Shown here one piece after another: positions 37,312-46,158 of a DNA stretch of 64,000 bases. A model generated the notes under the pieces. That model did not search any database. It saw nothing but the letters and a program-made list of their open reading frames with translations, and had not been told where the DNA came from. Both the position numbers and the translations under genes were made by a program. Numbering within the stretch: position 1 is the stretch's first letter; each line of letters opens with the position of its first letter. This DNA is from Marivirga sericea. Lineage in GTDB: Bacteria; Bacteroidota; Bacteroidia; Cytophagales; Cyclobacteriaceae. The stretch spans positions 248,001 through 312,000 of the forward strand of contig NZ_FXAW01000001.1 of NCBI RefSeq assembly GCF_900177665.1, given 5' to 3'.

Positions 37312-38943
37312 ATGAAAAAACATATCATCCTCGCTGCTTCTCTTTTTCAAGTACTTGTCCTTTTTTCATGTGATCCTACAAGAGAAAAAGAAAATAATAA
37401 TAAGGCGATTTACGAAGAGAACGACTTAGAAGATTTTCATGAGTTTTACGATTCGGAATTATTTAGAGAAGTGCAACTAGCGGGCATTTTTAGTGATTCT
37501 AAGACTTTTGCAGACAGCAAGCCAATGATGGGGCTTGAAAAAATTAACACTAACTATTTAGCGGAGAAAGATACTAAAGATTTTGAGTTAGAAGAGTTTG
37601 TAACTAGGCATTTCGAAATGCCTGTTAATCCTAAAACCGATTTTGAGTCTGATACCGAGAAAGATATGTACGCACATATCGAAAGTTTGTGGCCAGTGCT
37701 CACACGTACTAAGGATAGCATTAAGAACTCATCCCTAATTCCTTTACCAAATCCTTACGTAGTGCCGGGAGGCCGTTTTCGAGAGATTTATTACTGGGAT
37801 TCGTATTTCACCATGCTTGGATTGAAAGCCGCTGGTAAACAAAAGTTGGCCATAAATATGCTCGACAACTTTGCATTTTTAATTGATACCTTAGGTTTTA
37901 TTCCGAACGGGAATAGAGCTTACTATACTGGAAGAAGTCAACCACCGTTTTTTGCTTTGATGGTCGATGAACTCACGTCTGATAATCGTTCGAAATTTAT
38001 TTCTTATCAACCTCAGCTCTTAAAAGAGTATAGCTTTTGGATGCAAGGAAGCGAAAAACTGTCAGAAGCAAATCCCACTAGTAAAAGAGTAGTATTATTG
38101 GAGGACAATATAGTACTCAACCGATACTTTGATGAATTTGCGAAAGCAAGACCGGAGTCATTCAAAGAAGATTACGAATTAGTACATGAAAATAATCTAG
38201 AAGAAGAGAAAGCCTACAGAGATTTAAGAGCAGGAGCGGAATCAGGTTGGGATTACAGCAGCAGGTGGTTTGCAAATCCGAAAGAAATGAAAAGTATTCA
38301 AACAACTGATATTATCCCCGTTGATTTAAATGTACTTCTCTATTTCTTAGAAATAAAAATTGCGCAGGCCTACAATTGGAATGAACAACTTGACAGTGCT
38401 AATATCTATCTGGAAAAAGCAAATAGCAGAAAAAGTGCCATCAACAGTATTCTGTGGGATGAAAAGGCAAAACGATATGCTGATTTTAATTTCACTAAGA
38501 ATGAACATACATCCATTTTAAGTATGGCTACTGCGTATCCGCTTTTCGCTAAAATTGCTCCTAAAGACAAGGCTAGAATGGTCATCAAGCAAATGCAAGA
38601 TAGTTTGCTTTTAGCAGGTGGCTTTGTAAGTACTACAATTGAAAGTGGTCAGCAGTGGGATTATCCGAACGCTTGGGCACCGCTGCAGTGGATTGGTATT
38701 CAAGCATTGTTTAATTACAGTGAGCATGAGCTTGGCTTAGAGGTTATGGATAGATGGTTAACCGTAAATGAGAAAGTGTATCAACAAACCGGGAAGATGA
38801 TGGAAAAGTACAATGTCGCGGATACAAGTTTGCAAGCTGGAGGAGGGGAGTACCCTTTACAGGATGGTTTTGGTTGGACAAATGGCGTTGCGGTTGCAAT
38901 GAAGAAGATATTAGAAGAAAAAGAAGCAGTGGTGATGGATTGA
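37312..38943 (+). CDS. Trehalase, GH37, lipoprotein
   Basis: The 543-aa protein has a lipoprotein signal (lipobox LFSC, Cys20), so it is a periplasmic or surface enzyme. Both GH37 signatures are present: PGGRFREIYYWDSY at about 151-164 and QWDYPNAWAP at about 447-456. The Gly/Glu-rich C-terminal motif (GGGEYPLQDGFGWTNGV) is also there. It hydrolyses alpha,alpha-trehalose to two glucose molecules by inversion. It begins 2 bp after the haloperoxidase-like gene and is followed by a sodium/glucose-type symporter, consistent with import of the released glucose. It is the strongest indicator of the locus substrate. Confidence 0.95.
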   Translation: MKKHIILAASLFQVLVLFSCDPTREKENNNKAIYEENDLEDFHEFYDSELFREVQLAGIFSDSKTFADSKPMMGLEKINTNYLAEKDTKDFELEEFVTRHFEMPVNPKTDFESDTEKDMYAHIESLWPVLTRTKDSIKNSSLIPLPNPYVVPGGRFREIYYWDSYFTMLGLKAAGKQKLAINMLDNFAFLIDTLGFIPNGNRAYYTGRSQPPFFALMVDELTSDNRSKFISYQPQLLKEYSFWMQGSEKLSEANPTSKRVVLLEDNIVLNRYFDEFAKARPESFKEDYELVHENNLEEEKAYRDLRAGAESGWDYSSRWFANPKEMKSIQTTDIIPVDLNVLLYFLEIKIAQAYNWNEQLDSANIYLEKANSRKSAINSILWDEKAKRYADFNFTKNEHTSILSMATAYPLFAKIAPKDKARMVIKQMQDSLLLAGGFVSTTIESGQQWDYPNAWAPLQWIGIQALFNYSEHELGLEVMDRWLTVNEKVYQQTGKMMEKYNVADTSLQAGGGEYPLQDGFGWTNGVAVAMKKILEEKEAVVMD

Positions 38944-39016
38944 TTTTTTTATAATGATAAGAAAGGACTTTTTTTAATGCTAAATAGAACCTGACGATGA
39001 GTTAAAGTAAAGAAAG

Positions 39017-40699
39017 ATGAATGAAATTGGTTTGAGTCCAATCGATGGGGGTATAATCATCATTTACCTAGTCGGAATCATTTGGTATGGCATCAAAAAA
39101 GGGAAACAAAAAACTTCTGAAGAGTACTTTTTGGCTGGAAGGAATATGGTTTGGCCCATAGTGGGAATTTCTCTTTTTGCCGCTAACATTGGTAGCAATA
39201 CTCTAATAGGGCTTACCTCCGAAGCATATAGTACTAATTTAGCTGTTTACAATTATGAATGGATGGCAGCGGTGGTCTTGGTGTTCTTCGCTATCTTTTT
39301 CCTTCCGTTTTACCTTCGATCTAAGGTATATACTATGCCTGAGTTTTTGGAAAGAAGGTATGACAGTCGCTCTCGGTATTACTTTTCAACCATCACTATT
39401 ATTGGCAATGTTATCATTGATACAGCATCAGGATTATATGCAGGAAATTTGATTTTAAAAATCATTTTCCCTGAGCTAGATTCAACCATTATTATTTTGA
39501 TTTTAGCGGGTGCAGCAGCAGCTTATACCATTCCGGGAGGATTATCTTCTGTGGTGCACACAGAAGTGATACAAGCCTTATTACTTTTTGCGAGTTCAAT
39601 GGTTTTAACTTATTTCTGTTTTGCAGAAGTGGGAGGATGGTCTGGCATGTTAGCAGGTCTTGAAAGTTTACAACCTCAAGGGAAAAGCCCAGAAGAAATA
39701 TTAAGTTTAGTTAGACCGTTAGAAAGTGATTATATGCCGTGGACGGGATTACTATTTGGGGTTCCGCTTTTGGGATTCTATTTCTGGGCAAATAATCAGT
39801 TTATGGTACAGCGTGTGCTAAGTGCTAAGGATATTAATCACGGGCGATGGGGTGCTATATTTGCTGGCTTACTCAAGTTACCCGTATTGTTTTTTATGGT
39901 AATTCCTGGAGTAATTGCTATTGTGATATTCTCAGGGTTGGATATCACTGCTCTGAATTATTACATGAAAACAGAAGCAGGAGAGGTCCTTTGCACTGAT
40001 TTGGCTGATTGCCCAAATATGACCTACCCCTTATTGATTTATAGTTTATTGCCAACAGGTCTGTTGGGTGTCGTGATTGCCGGTCTTCTGGCGGCTATGT
40101 CTTCTAGTATAAGTGCTACCTTGAATTCCTCTTCAACGCTTATTACAATGGATTTTGTAAAGGCTCTCAAGCCTGACATGACAAGCAAGCAATTAGTAAG
40201 AACAGGTCAGATTGCAACGCTTGTCTTGGTTCTGCTTGCAGCCCTATGGGCTCCTCAGATTGATCGATTTGGTTCTCTATTTGATTATCTTCAAATTATT
40301 CTGGGATTAATAGCACCGCCTATTGTCGCAGTATTTGTTTTGGGGCTATTTTGGAGAAGAGCCAACGGGCATGGCGCAATTGCGGGGCTTTCGGGTGGAT
40401 TTATACTAGCTATATTTATCATTTTGTCAAGTGTATTTGATTGGGCACCAGCACTTAATGAGATTCATTTCTTACACAAGGCACCGCTCTTGATGTTAGC
40501 GGTAATGTTGATTCAAGTATTGGTAAGTTTAATGACTGCTCCGCCAGCAGCAGAGAAAGTAGAGGATATGGTATGGTCAGTAAATATATTTAAGGCGGAA
40601 ACTAAAGAATTGGAAGGATTACCATGGTATAAAAATTACAGGATTTTATCAGTTTTATTACTACTTGTAACCGCTGTAATTGTGATTTGGTTCTGGTAA
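39017..40699 (+). CDS. Sodium/solute symporter (SSS family, SGLT-like)
   Basis: The 560-aa inner-membrane protein has about 13-14 transmembrane helices. Typical SSS/SGLT features are ISLFAANIGSNTLIGLTSEA (helix 1 region), KVYTMPEFLERRYDSRSRYY, and the sodium-site helix GLLAAMSSSISATLNSSSTL. The DLADCPNMTYPLLIYSLLP loop resembles animal-type SGLT proteins. It probably takes up glucose or a glucoside with sodium. It lies 73 bp after trehalase and just before the alpha-glucosidase, so it fits a step that moves the released sugar into the cytoplasm. Confidence 0.93.
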   Translation: MNEIGLSPIDGGIIIIYLVGIIWYGIKKGKQKTSEEYFLAGRNMVWPIVGISLFAANIGSNTLIGLTSEAYSTNLAVYNYEWMAAVVLVFFAIFFLPFYLRSKVYTMPEFLERRYDSRSRYYFSTITIIGNVIIDTASGLYAGNLILKIIFPELDSTIIILILAGAAAAYTIPGGLSSVVHTEVIQALLLFASSMVLTYFCFAEVGGWSGMLAGLESLQPQGKSPEEILSLVRPLESDYMPWTGLLFGVPLLGFYFWANNQFMVQRVLSAKDINHGRWGAIFAGLLKLPVLFFMVIPGVIAIVIFSGLDITALNYYMKTEAGEVLCTDLADCPNMTYPLLIYSLLPTGLLGVVIAGLLAAMSSSISATLNSSSTLITMDFVKALKPDMTSKQLVRTGQIATLVLVLLAALWAPQIDRFGSLFDYLQIILGLIAPPIVAVFVLGLFWRRANGHGAIAGLSGGFILAIFIILSSVFDWAPALNEIHFLHKAPLLMLAVMLIQVLVSLMTAPPAAEKVEDMVWSVNIFKAETKELEGLPWYKNYRILSVLLLLVTAVIVIWFW

Positions 40700-40703
40700 C
40701 TTA

Positions 40704-40731
40704 ACTCATAACTCATAACTCATAACTCATA
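40704..40731. repeat. Four perfect ACTCATA heptamers
   Basis: ACTCATA is repeated four times without error in the gap between symporter and alpha-glucosidase, ending 6 bp before the next start codon. It belongs to the same 7-bp class as the ACCAATG/ACTAATG arrays but has a different unit. Replication slippage could change the copy number and so the leader length of the glucosidase gene. Confidence 0.9.
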
Positions 40732-40737
40732 ATTATC

Positions 40738-42381
40738 ATGACTTGGTGGAAAGAAGCTATAGTGTATCAAATATATCCTAGAAGTTTTAAGGACAGCAAT
40801 GGAGATGGGATAGGGGATTTACCCGGAATCTTTAGTAAATTAGATTACATTCAGTCTATTGGCGTAGATGTGATATGGCTTTGTCCCATTTATCAATCTC
40901 CAAATCATGATAATGGTTACGATATTAGCGATTATCGTCAAATCATGATAGATTTTGGAGATATGTCAGATTTCGATCAGCTTTTAGAGGGTATTCATGA
41001 AAGAGGAATGAAACTGATTATGGATATAGTTCCTAATCATACTTCTGATGAACACCGTTGGTTTAAAGCTTCCTGCGAAAGTGAAGACAATCCTTTCCGG
41101 GATTATTACATTTGGAGAAAAGGAGAAATGGACAAGCTCCCCAATAATTGGCCTTCTTTTTTCTCAGGTGATGCTTGGGATTATGACGAAAAGACCCAAT
41201 CGCACTATCTACATTTATTCTCTAAAAAGCAGCCCGATTTGAATTGGGAAAATCCCAAGGTGCGGCAGGAGATGTATGAGATCATGCATTTTTGGTTTAA
41301 AAAAGGAATCGATGGTTTTAGAATGGATGTTGTTAGTTTGATTTCTAAACTTCCAGGCCTTCCTGATTCTGAAAGCAATGTTTTTACCGAAATCATTTCA
41401 CAATATTATGCAAATGGGCCAAAAGTGCATAAATATTTAAAAGAAATGCATAAGGAAGTTTTTCAACATTACGATTGTATGACAGTTGGCGAAGGCCCTG
41501 GAATCACCTTAGATAATGCTCTGAATTATGTTGGGGAGGATAGAAATGAGCTCAATATGGTTTTCCATTTTGGTCATATGTACATAGATAATGGTCCTGG
41601 AGGAAAATATGACCCCATCCCCTTTGACTTGGTAGATATGAAGAAGGTTTTCAACGCTTGGGATGAAAAACTAGCTGCAAAGGGCTGGGGAAGTATCTTT
41701 TTAGGAAATCATGATTTTCCTCGGGTAGTTTCTCGTTTTGGAAATGACGGACTTTACTGGCAAGAATCGGCTAAATTGATTGCTACTTTACTATTATGTA
41801 TGAGAGGAACGCCCTATATTTTCCAAGGGGATGAAATAGGAATGACTAATGTGGCTTATCAGTCTATTGATGAATATCGAGATATTGAGACTTTAAACAG
41901 TTGGAAAGATGCCATGCTAAAAGGTGCTGATTCTGAGAATTTTATGAAGCTAGTGCATCAACAAAGCCGAGATAACGCAAGAACCCCTTTCCAGTGGAAC
42001 AATTCAAGAAATGGAGGCTTTTCAGAAAAGCATCCGTGGTTAAAATCCAATGATAATTTTGAGACAATTAATGTCGAAAAGCAGGAAAATGATGAACATT
42101 CAATATTGAATTATTATCGTAAAATGATAGAATACAGAAAGCAGAATCCAGACTTGGTAGATGGAAACTACCAATGCTATGAAGTAGAGCATCCTGAGTT
42201 GTTTCTATTTAAAAGATGGAGCGACAAAAATGAATATTGGGTCTTGTTGAATTTCTCCGAAAATCATCATAATGTAGCGATGCAATTTCCACAAAGTATT
42301 AGTCTTGAAGTAAACAACTATGGTGAACCCAATGGTATCAATAGACTAAGACCATGGGAAGCTAAGGTTTTAAAAGTTTAA
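40738..42381 (+). CDS. GH13 alpha-glucosidase (oligo-1,6-glucosidase type)
   Basis: The 547-aa enzyme has no signal peptide and is therefore cytoplasmic. GH13 conserved regions are all present: DIVPNHT, GFRMDVV with nucleophile Asp197, TVGEGP with acid/base Glu252, and LGNHDFPR with transition-state stabiliser Asp326. The N-terminus WWKEAIVYQIYPRSFKDSNG is characteristic of oligo-1,6-glucosidase, trehalose-6-phosphate hydrolase and related subfamilies. The exact specificity (maltose, isomaltose, sucrose or trehalose-6-P) cannot be told from sequence alone. It extends the locus to alpha-glucosides beyond trehalose. Confidence 0.93.
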   Translation: MTWWKEAIVYQIYPRSFKDSNGDGIGDLPGIFSKLDYIQSIGVDVIWLCPIYQSPNHDNGYDISDYRQIMIDFGDMSDFDQLLEGIHERGMKLIMDIVPNHTSDEHRWFKASCESEDNPFRDYYIWRKGEMDKLPNNWPSFFSGDAWDYDEKTQSHYLHLFSKKQPDLNWENPKVRQEMYEIMHFWFKKGIDGFRMDVVSLISKLPGLPDSESNVFTEIISQYYANGPKVHKYLKEMHKEVFQHYDCMTVGEGPGITLDNALNYVGEDRNELNMVFHFGHMYIDNGPGGKYDPIPFDLVDMKKVFNAWDEKLAAKGWGSIFLGNHDFPRVVSRFGNDGLYWQESAKLIATLLLCMRGTPYIFQGDEIGMTNVAYQSIDEYRDIETLNSWKDAMLKGADSENFMKLVHQQSRDNARTPFQWNNSRNGGFSEKHPWLKSNDNFETINVEKQENDEHSILNYYRKMIEYRKQNPDLVDGNYQCYEVEHPELFLFKRWSDKNEYWVLLNFSENHHNVAMQFPQSISLEVNNYGEPNGINRLRPWEAKVLKV

Positions 42382-42478
42382 CAGTGAAAGATAGCCGGCA
42401 AGAAGCTCTTTAGCACGCTAATTAACCATTTAAAAAATCGGATTTTTTATTTTCAGAAAATCCCTCTAATTTCCACAA

Positions 42479-42613
42479 ATGGAAGACGATAAAGATTTAG
42501 AGCATAATAATCCGCCAGTGTTAGGAAAGTGGAAAAATTTCTATTGGTTATTGATTATTGTGTTAGTTTCCTTAATTGGAATTTTTTACGCCATAACCCA
42601 ATATTTTGCATGA
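42479..42613 (+). CDS. 44-aa single-span membrane protein coupled to a symporter
   Basis: A short frame encodes MEDDKDLEHNNPPVLGKWKN followed by a single hydrophobic helix of about 20 residues (FYWLLIIVLVSLIGIFYAIT) and a short tail. Its stop overlaps the ATG of the next symporter (ATGA at 42610-42613), which argues that it is real and translationally coupled. An acidic cytoplasmic N-terminus and one membrane span fit a small accessory subunit or stability factor for the transporter (inference). Confidence 0.75.
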   Translation: MEDDKDLEHNNPPVLGKWKNFYWLLIIVLVSLIGIFYAITQYFA

Positions 42614-44298
42614 GCGCTTTAGATTGGACAGTACTTTTCGGTACACTTTTACTTATAGTTGGGTATGGTGTATATAAAACCAAAGGAAGCAAGAATATTG
42701 AATCCTATTTAAAGGGGGATAATAGCATGAAGTGGTGGACCATCGGTCTTTCCATTATGGCAACACAGGCGAGTGCTATTACTTTCTTGTCCACTCCAGG
42801 TCAAGCCTACAATAGCGGTATGGGATTCATACAATTCTATTTCGGTTTGCCTATCGCTATGATTATTTTGAGCATCTGGGTGTTACCTATCTACTATAAA
42901 TTAAAAGTTTATACAGCTTATGAATACCTAGAATCTCGTTTTGATTTAAAAACCAGAATATTAGGTGCATTTTTATTCTTGATTCAGAGAGGTCTTGCTG
43001 CAGGAATCACTATTTATGCTCCAGCCATTATTTTGTCCTCTATATTGGGCTGGCCCTTGGTTTATACAACTGTTATTATTGGTTCTTTAGTGATAATCTA
43101 TACCGTAAGTGGAGGTACAAAGGCTGTTAGCCAAACGCAAAAGCATCAAATGATAGTGATGATGGGGGGGATGATTGTTGCCGGTCTTTTTGTGGTGAAG
43201 TTACTTCCTGAGGACATTGGAATAGTAGAAGCTACCAAAATAGCAGGACACTTAGGAAAGCTTGAGTTGATTAATACGGAAGTGGATCTAGAGAATCGCT
43301 ATACTTTGTGGACCGGTCTTTTGGGAGGCTTATTTGTGGCATTATCATATTTTGGGACTGATCAATCACAGGTAGCGCGATATTTATCAGGTAAATCCTT
43401 GACTGAAAGCAGATTAGGATTAATGTTCAATGGATTGCTCAAGATCCCTATGCAATTTGTTATTTTGTTCATTGGAGCGCTTGTTTTTGTATTTTATCAG
43501 TTCAATCAAGCCCCAGTTTTCTTTAATGAAGCAGCCAAGGACGAAGTATATCTGGATGTAGATCAAAAGGAAAAGTATCAAGCTATTGAGCAGCAATACT
43601 CAGATTTGTTCGAAGAGAAAAGAAGACAAGTGCAACTATTGTCAACGGCAGAAGGAGAGGAAATTGAGGGTTTAAAGGAGCGCATTGCTGTTATCCATGA
43701 TCAAGAGGAACAATTGAGAGATGAAGCGAAAGCTATCATTAAAGCAACCAACCAAGATTTAGAAACCACAGATACTGACTACGTTTTTATCACCTTTGTA
43801 ATGGATAATCTGCCCAAAGGGATTATTGGGCTCTTATTAGCTGTGATTTTTTCTGCAGCTATGTCGTCAACAGCCTCGGAGTTAAATGCATTGGCTTCTA
43901 CTAGTATTATAGACATTTATAAAAGAAATATTAATAAAAACGGAAGTGATAAACACTACCTAATTGCTTCTAAGCTTTTCACACTATTCTGGGGGCTAGT
44001 GGCTGTGTTCTTTGCTACTTTCGCAGGACTTCTAGATAATCTGATACAGGCGGTAAATATATTAGGTTCAATATTTTATGGTACGATATTAGGAATTTTC
44101 TTAACGGGTTTCTTTATAAAATACATAAAGGGGAATGCAGTATTTGTCGGAGCAGTCGTAGCGCAAATAGTAGTGTTGTATTTTTATTTCTTCAGTGAAA
44201 TGGCTTATCTGTGGTTCAATGTCTTAGGTTGCGGCTTGGTAATCTTTAGCGGACTCATAATTCAATACGTGAAAAATAGTAAAACAAAATCCGATTGA
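42610..44298 (+). CDS. Sodium/solute symporter (SSS family) with an inserted coiled-coil loop
   Basis: The preferred start is the ATG at 42610 (MSALDWTVLFGTLLLIVGYG), which overlaps the stop of the 44-aa gene and puts the first transmembrane helix at the N-terminus; a longer frame from 42529 would overlap that gene out of frame. The 562-aa protein has about 13 helices and typical SSS motifs (SIMATQASAITFLSTPGQAY, KVYTAYEYLESRFD, AVIFSAAMSSTASELNALAS). Residues about 315-400 form a charged, helical, probably coiled-coil insertion in a loop (DQKEKYQAIEQQYSDLFEEK), which most family members lack. The substrate is unknown; the locus suggests a sugar. Confidence 0.9.
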   Translation: MSALDWTVLFGTLLLIVGYGVYKTKGSKNIESYLKGDNSMKWWTIGLSIMATQASAITFLSTPGQAYNSGMGFIQFYFGLPIAMIILSIWVLPIYYKLKVYTAYEYLESRFDLKTRILGAFLFLIQRGLAAGITIYAPAIILSSILGWPLVYTTVIIGSLVIIYTVSGGTKAVSQTQKHQMIVMMGGMIVAGLFVVKLLPEDIGIVEATKIAGHLGKLELINTEVDLENRYTLWTGLLGGLFVALSYFGTDQSQVARYLSGKSLTESRLGLMFNGLLKIPMQFVILFIGALVFVFYQFNQAPVFFNEAAKDEVYLDVDQKEKYQAIEQQYSDLFEEKRRQVQLLSTAEGEEIEGLKERIAVIHDQEEQLRDEAKAIIKATNQDLETTDTDYVFITFVMDNLPKGIIGLLLAVIFSAAMSSTASELNALASTSIIDIYKRNINKNGSDKHYLIASKLFTLFWGLVAVFFATFAGLLDNLIQAVNILGSIFYGTILGIFLTGFFIKYIKGNAVFVGAVVAQIVVLYFYFFSEMAYLWFNVLGCGLVIFSGLIIQYVKNSKTKSD

Positions 44299-44332
44299 GG
44301 TAAATTATAAGTTTAAACATCTAATGTTTAAT

Positions 44333-44340
44333 TATATTTG
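44333..44340 (+). promoter_or_regulatory. Possible Bacteroidota -7 element (TATATTTG)
   Basis: TATATTTG matches the TAnnTTTG consensus of the Bacteroidota primary sigma factor and lies 37 bp before the preferred start of the OmpA-like gene. I find no convincing TTG -33 element at the usual distance, so the call is weak. Confidence 0.3.
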
Positions 44341-44376
44341 GAGGTTTCCTTCACTAGTTGTATTTTTCTAATCTAT

Positions 44377-46128
44377 ATGAAGTCTTGTTTTAAAATATTT
44401 TTTGTTCTTGTTTTGATTCATATCACTACTTGCTTGGTAGCTCAGGACCCTGAATTGTCAAAAATCTACATGGAACAAGCTGACCAAGTATATGCAGAAG
44501 CGAAAGATGCAATTGAAATAGCTAAAGATATTTACGTTCAATCAGCAGAGGCAGATACAATGAATATCCGGGCTAATTACATGGCTGGTAAATTATACCT
44601 TGAAACAGTAAATAGAGATTATTCTACAAAGTATTTTGAGAGAGTAAAAAGATTAGATCCTAAATACCGATTTAATATTGATTATTTGCTGGGACGAGGT
44701 TATCAATATGGGTTAGAATTCGAGAAGGCGATTATGCATTTTAACCTCTATAAAAACAGGTTAGTGGCTAATAAGAGTTATCGAGGAGGAGACAAAACCT
44801 CTGTTTATGATGTGAATGACAGAATTGAAGAGTGCCAAAATGCTAAGGAAATTATTGGAATGCCGTCCTCTTACACGATCGAGAATGTTGGAGATGATGT
44901 GAACTCAACTTGGCCGGATTATGCACCGGTTTTGAATGAAGATGAAACCGTGATGATTTTCACTTCAAGAAGGCAAGAGGGTAATACAAACGAAAATGTT
45001 GATAAGGATAATTTTTACTTTGAGGATATTTATATATCAAAACGAAAAGGGGTTACTTGGAGCAAGTCAAAAAATATTGGGCAGAATATCAACACCCTTT
45101 ATCACGACTCAAATTTATTTTTGAGCAGTGATGGAAAAGTTTTGTATATCTATTCAGACGAGGGGAATGGAGACATCTACTACTCCACTGAAAATGCTGC
45201 AGAAGAATGGTCTAAACCAGTTCCCTTAGAAGGGAGGATCAATTCAAATGGATTTGCAGAACAGTCCATCTGGGTTTCAGAGGATGGTGAGTTTATGATG
45301 TTTGCTTCCAACAGGCCTGGTGGTTACGGAGGCTTTGATATTTACGGCTGCTATCTTGAAGATGGTCAGTGGAAGAGACCCTTCAATATGGGACCTGAGA
45401 TCAATACTAAACAAGACGAGGACGGGCCTTACATGGCCAAAGATGGTTTGACTGTTTACTTCAGTAGTAAAGGGCACAAAGGATTTGGTGGTTTTGACGT
45501 GTTTACTACAAAATATGATCCTAAATCAGAGAAATGGACTAAACCTGAAAATTTGGGATACCCTGTTAATACTGTTGACGATGAAGTCTATTTTCACCCA
45601 ACTTCAGACGGTGAAAGAGGGTATCTTGCTTCTGTCCGTGAGGAAGGGCTAGGTTTTACGGATATCTACATGGTGAAACATGTGGGCGATTTGGGGATCA
45701 CAGCTAGAGAAAGAATTGCTAAATTGAAGAAAACTAAGAATGAGTTTATCACTGACGAACAGCTGGAAACAAAGAAATTAATTGATTCAGTGTTAAGTAT
45801 TTCAGCTTACCAAGTCTATTTCGAAGTTAATTCAACTGATGTCTTAGAAAGACATGAGCCTAAATTAAAGGACATGTCTACTTTCATTAAGGCTCATAAT
45901 AATTTAGGCATACAGATATCTGCTTTTGCTTCTTCTGATGGTAATCCGAGATATAATTATGAACTATCAAATAAAAGAGCTCAAGCTGTGTTAGATTTCT
46001 TTCTTACGCAAGGAATAGAGGCGGATAGAATGGCGGCTAGAGGATTTGGTGTGCTTTCAGGTGGTACTGAAGATAAATCAAGAAAGGCCGAAGTTAAAAT
46101 CCTCGACCTTTCGAAATTTGATGAGTGA
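44377..46128 (+). CDS. OmpA-family envelope protein with TPR-like and PD40 repeats (copy 1)
   Basis: The start at 44377 gives a clean signal peptide (MKSCFKIFFVLVLIHITTCL, cleaved before QDPEL); an upstream TTG at 44338 is less likely. The 583-aa protein has an N-terminal TPR-like helical part, a PD40/WD40-like beta-propeller (DYAPVLNEDETVMIFTSRR; FMMFASNRPGGYGGFDIYG) and a C-terminal OmpA peptidoglycan-binding domain (FEVNSTDVLERHEPKLKDMS ... NYELSNKRAQAVLDFF). The Asp and Arg used for peptidoglycan binding appear kept (SSDG, NKRAQ). In Bacteroidota this architecture is common and includes PorE-like T9SS components, but this protein cannot be assigned to PorE from sequence alone. Confidence 0.85.
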   Translation: MKSCFKIFFVLVLIHITTCLVAQDPELSKIYMEQADQVYAEAKDAIEIAKDIYVQSAEADTMNIRANYMAGKLYLETVNRDYSTKYFERVKRLDPKYRFNIDYLLGRGYQYGLEFEKAIMHFNLYKNRLVANKSYRGGDKTSVYDVNDRIEECQNAKEIIGMPSSYTIENVGDDVNSTWPDYAPVLNEDETVMIFTSRRQEGNTNENVDKDNFYFEDIYISKRKGVTWSKSKNIGQNINTLYHDSNLFLSSDGKVLYIYSDEGNGDIYYSTENAAEEWSKPVPLEGRINSNGFAEQSIWVSEDGEFMMFASNRPGGYGGFDIYGCYLEDGQWKRPFNMGPEINTKQDEDGPYMAKDGLTVYFSSKGHKGFGGFDVFTTKYDPKSEKWTKPENLGYPVNTVDDEVYFHPTSDGERGYLASVREEGLGFTDIYMVKHVGDLGITARERIAKLKKTKNEFITDEQLETKKLIDSVLSISAYQVYFEVNSTDVLERHEPKLKDMSTFIKAHNNLGIQISAFASSDGNPRYNYELSNKRAQAVLDFFLTQGIEADRMAARGFGVLSGGTEDKSRKAEVKILDLSKFDE

Positions 46129-46158
46129 AAAGGATGATTGTTTTCAGCCTTTTTATTT
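46127..46158. terminator. Hairpin between convergent genes
   Basis: AAAAGGATG at 46128-46136 pairs imperfectly with CAGCCTTTT at 46145-46153 and is followed by T-rich sequence. It lies between the OmpA-like gene and the convergent DUF2911 gene and could serve both strands. Confidence 0.6.

Noticed and set aside
42529-42609. An upstream extension of the second symporter
   Set aside because: It would overlap the 44-aa gene almost completely in another frame and would put extra residues before the first membrane helix; the ATGA overlap at 42610 is the better start.
44377-46128. PorE, the T9SS peptidoglycan-binding component
   Set aside because: The domain order (TPR, PD40, OmpA) fits, but this architecture is very common in Bacteroidota and no other T9SS core gene is in the neighbourhood.
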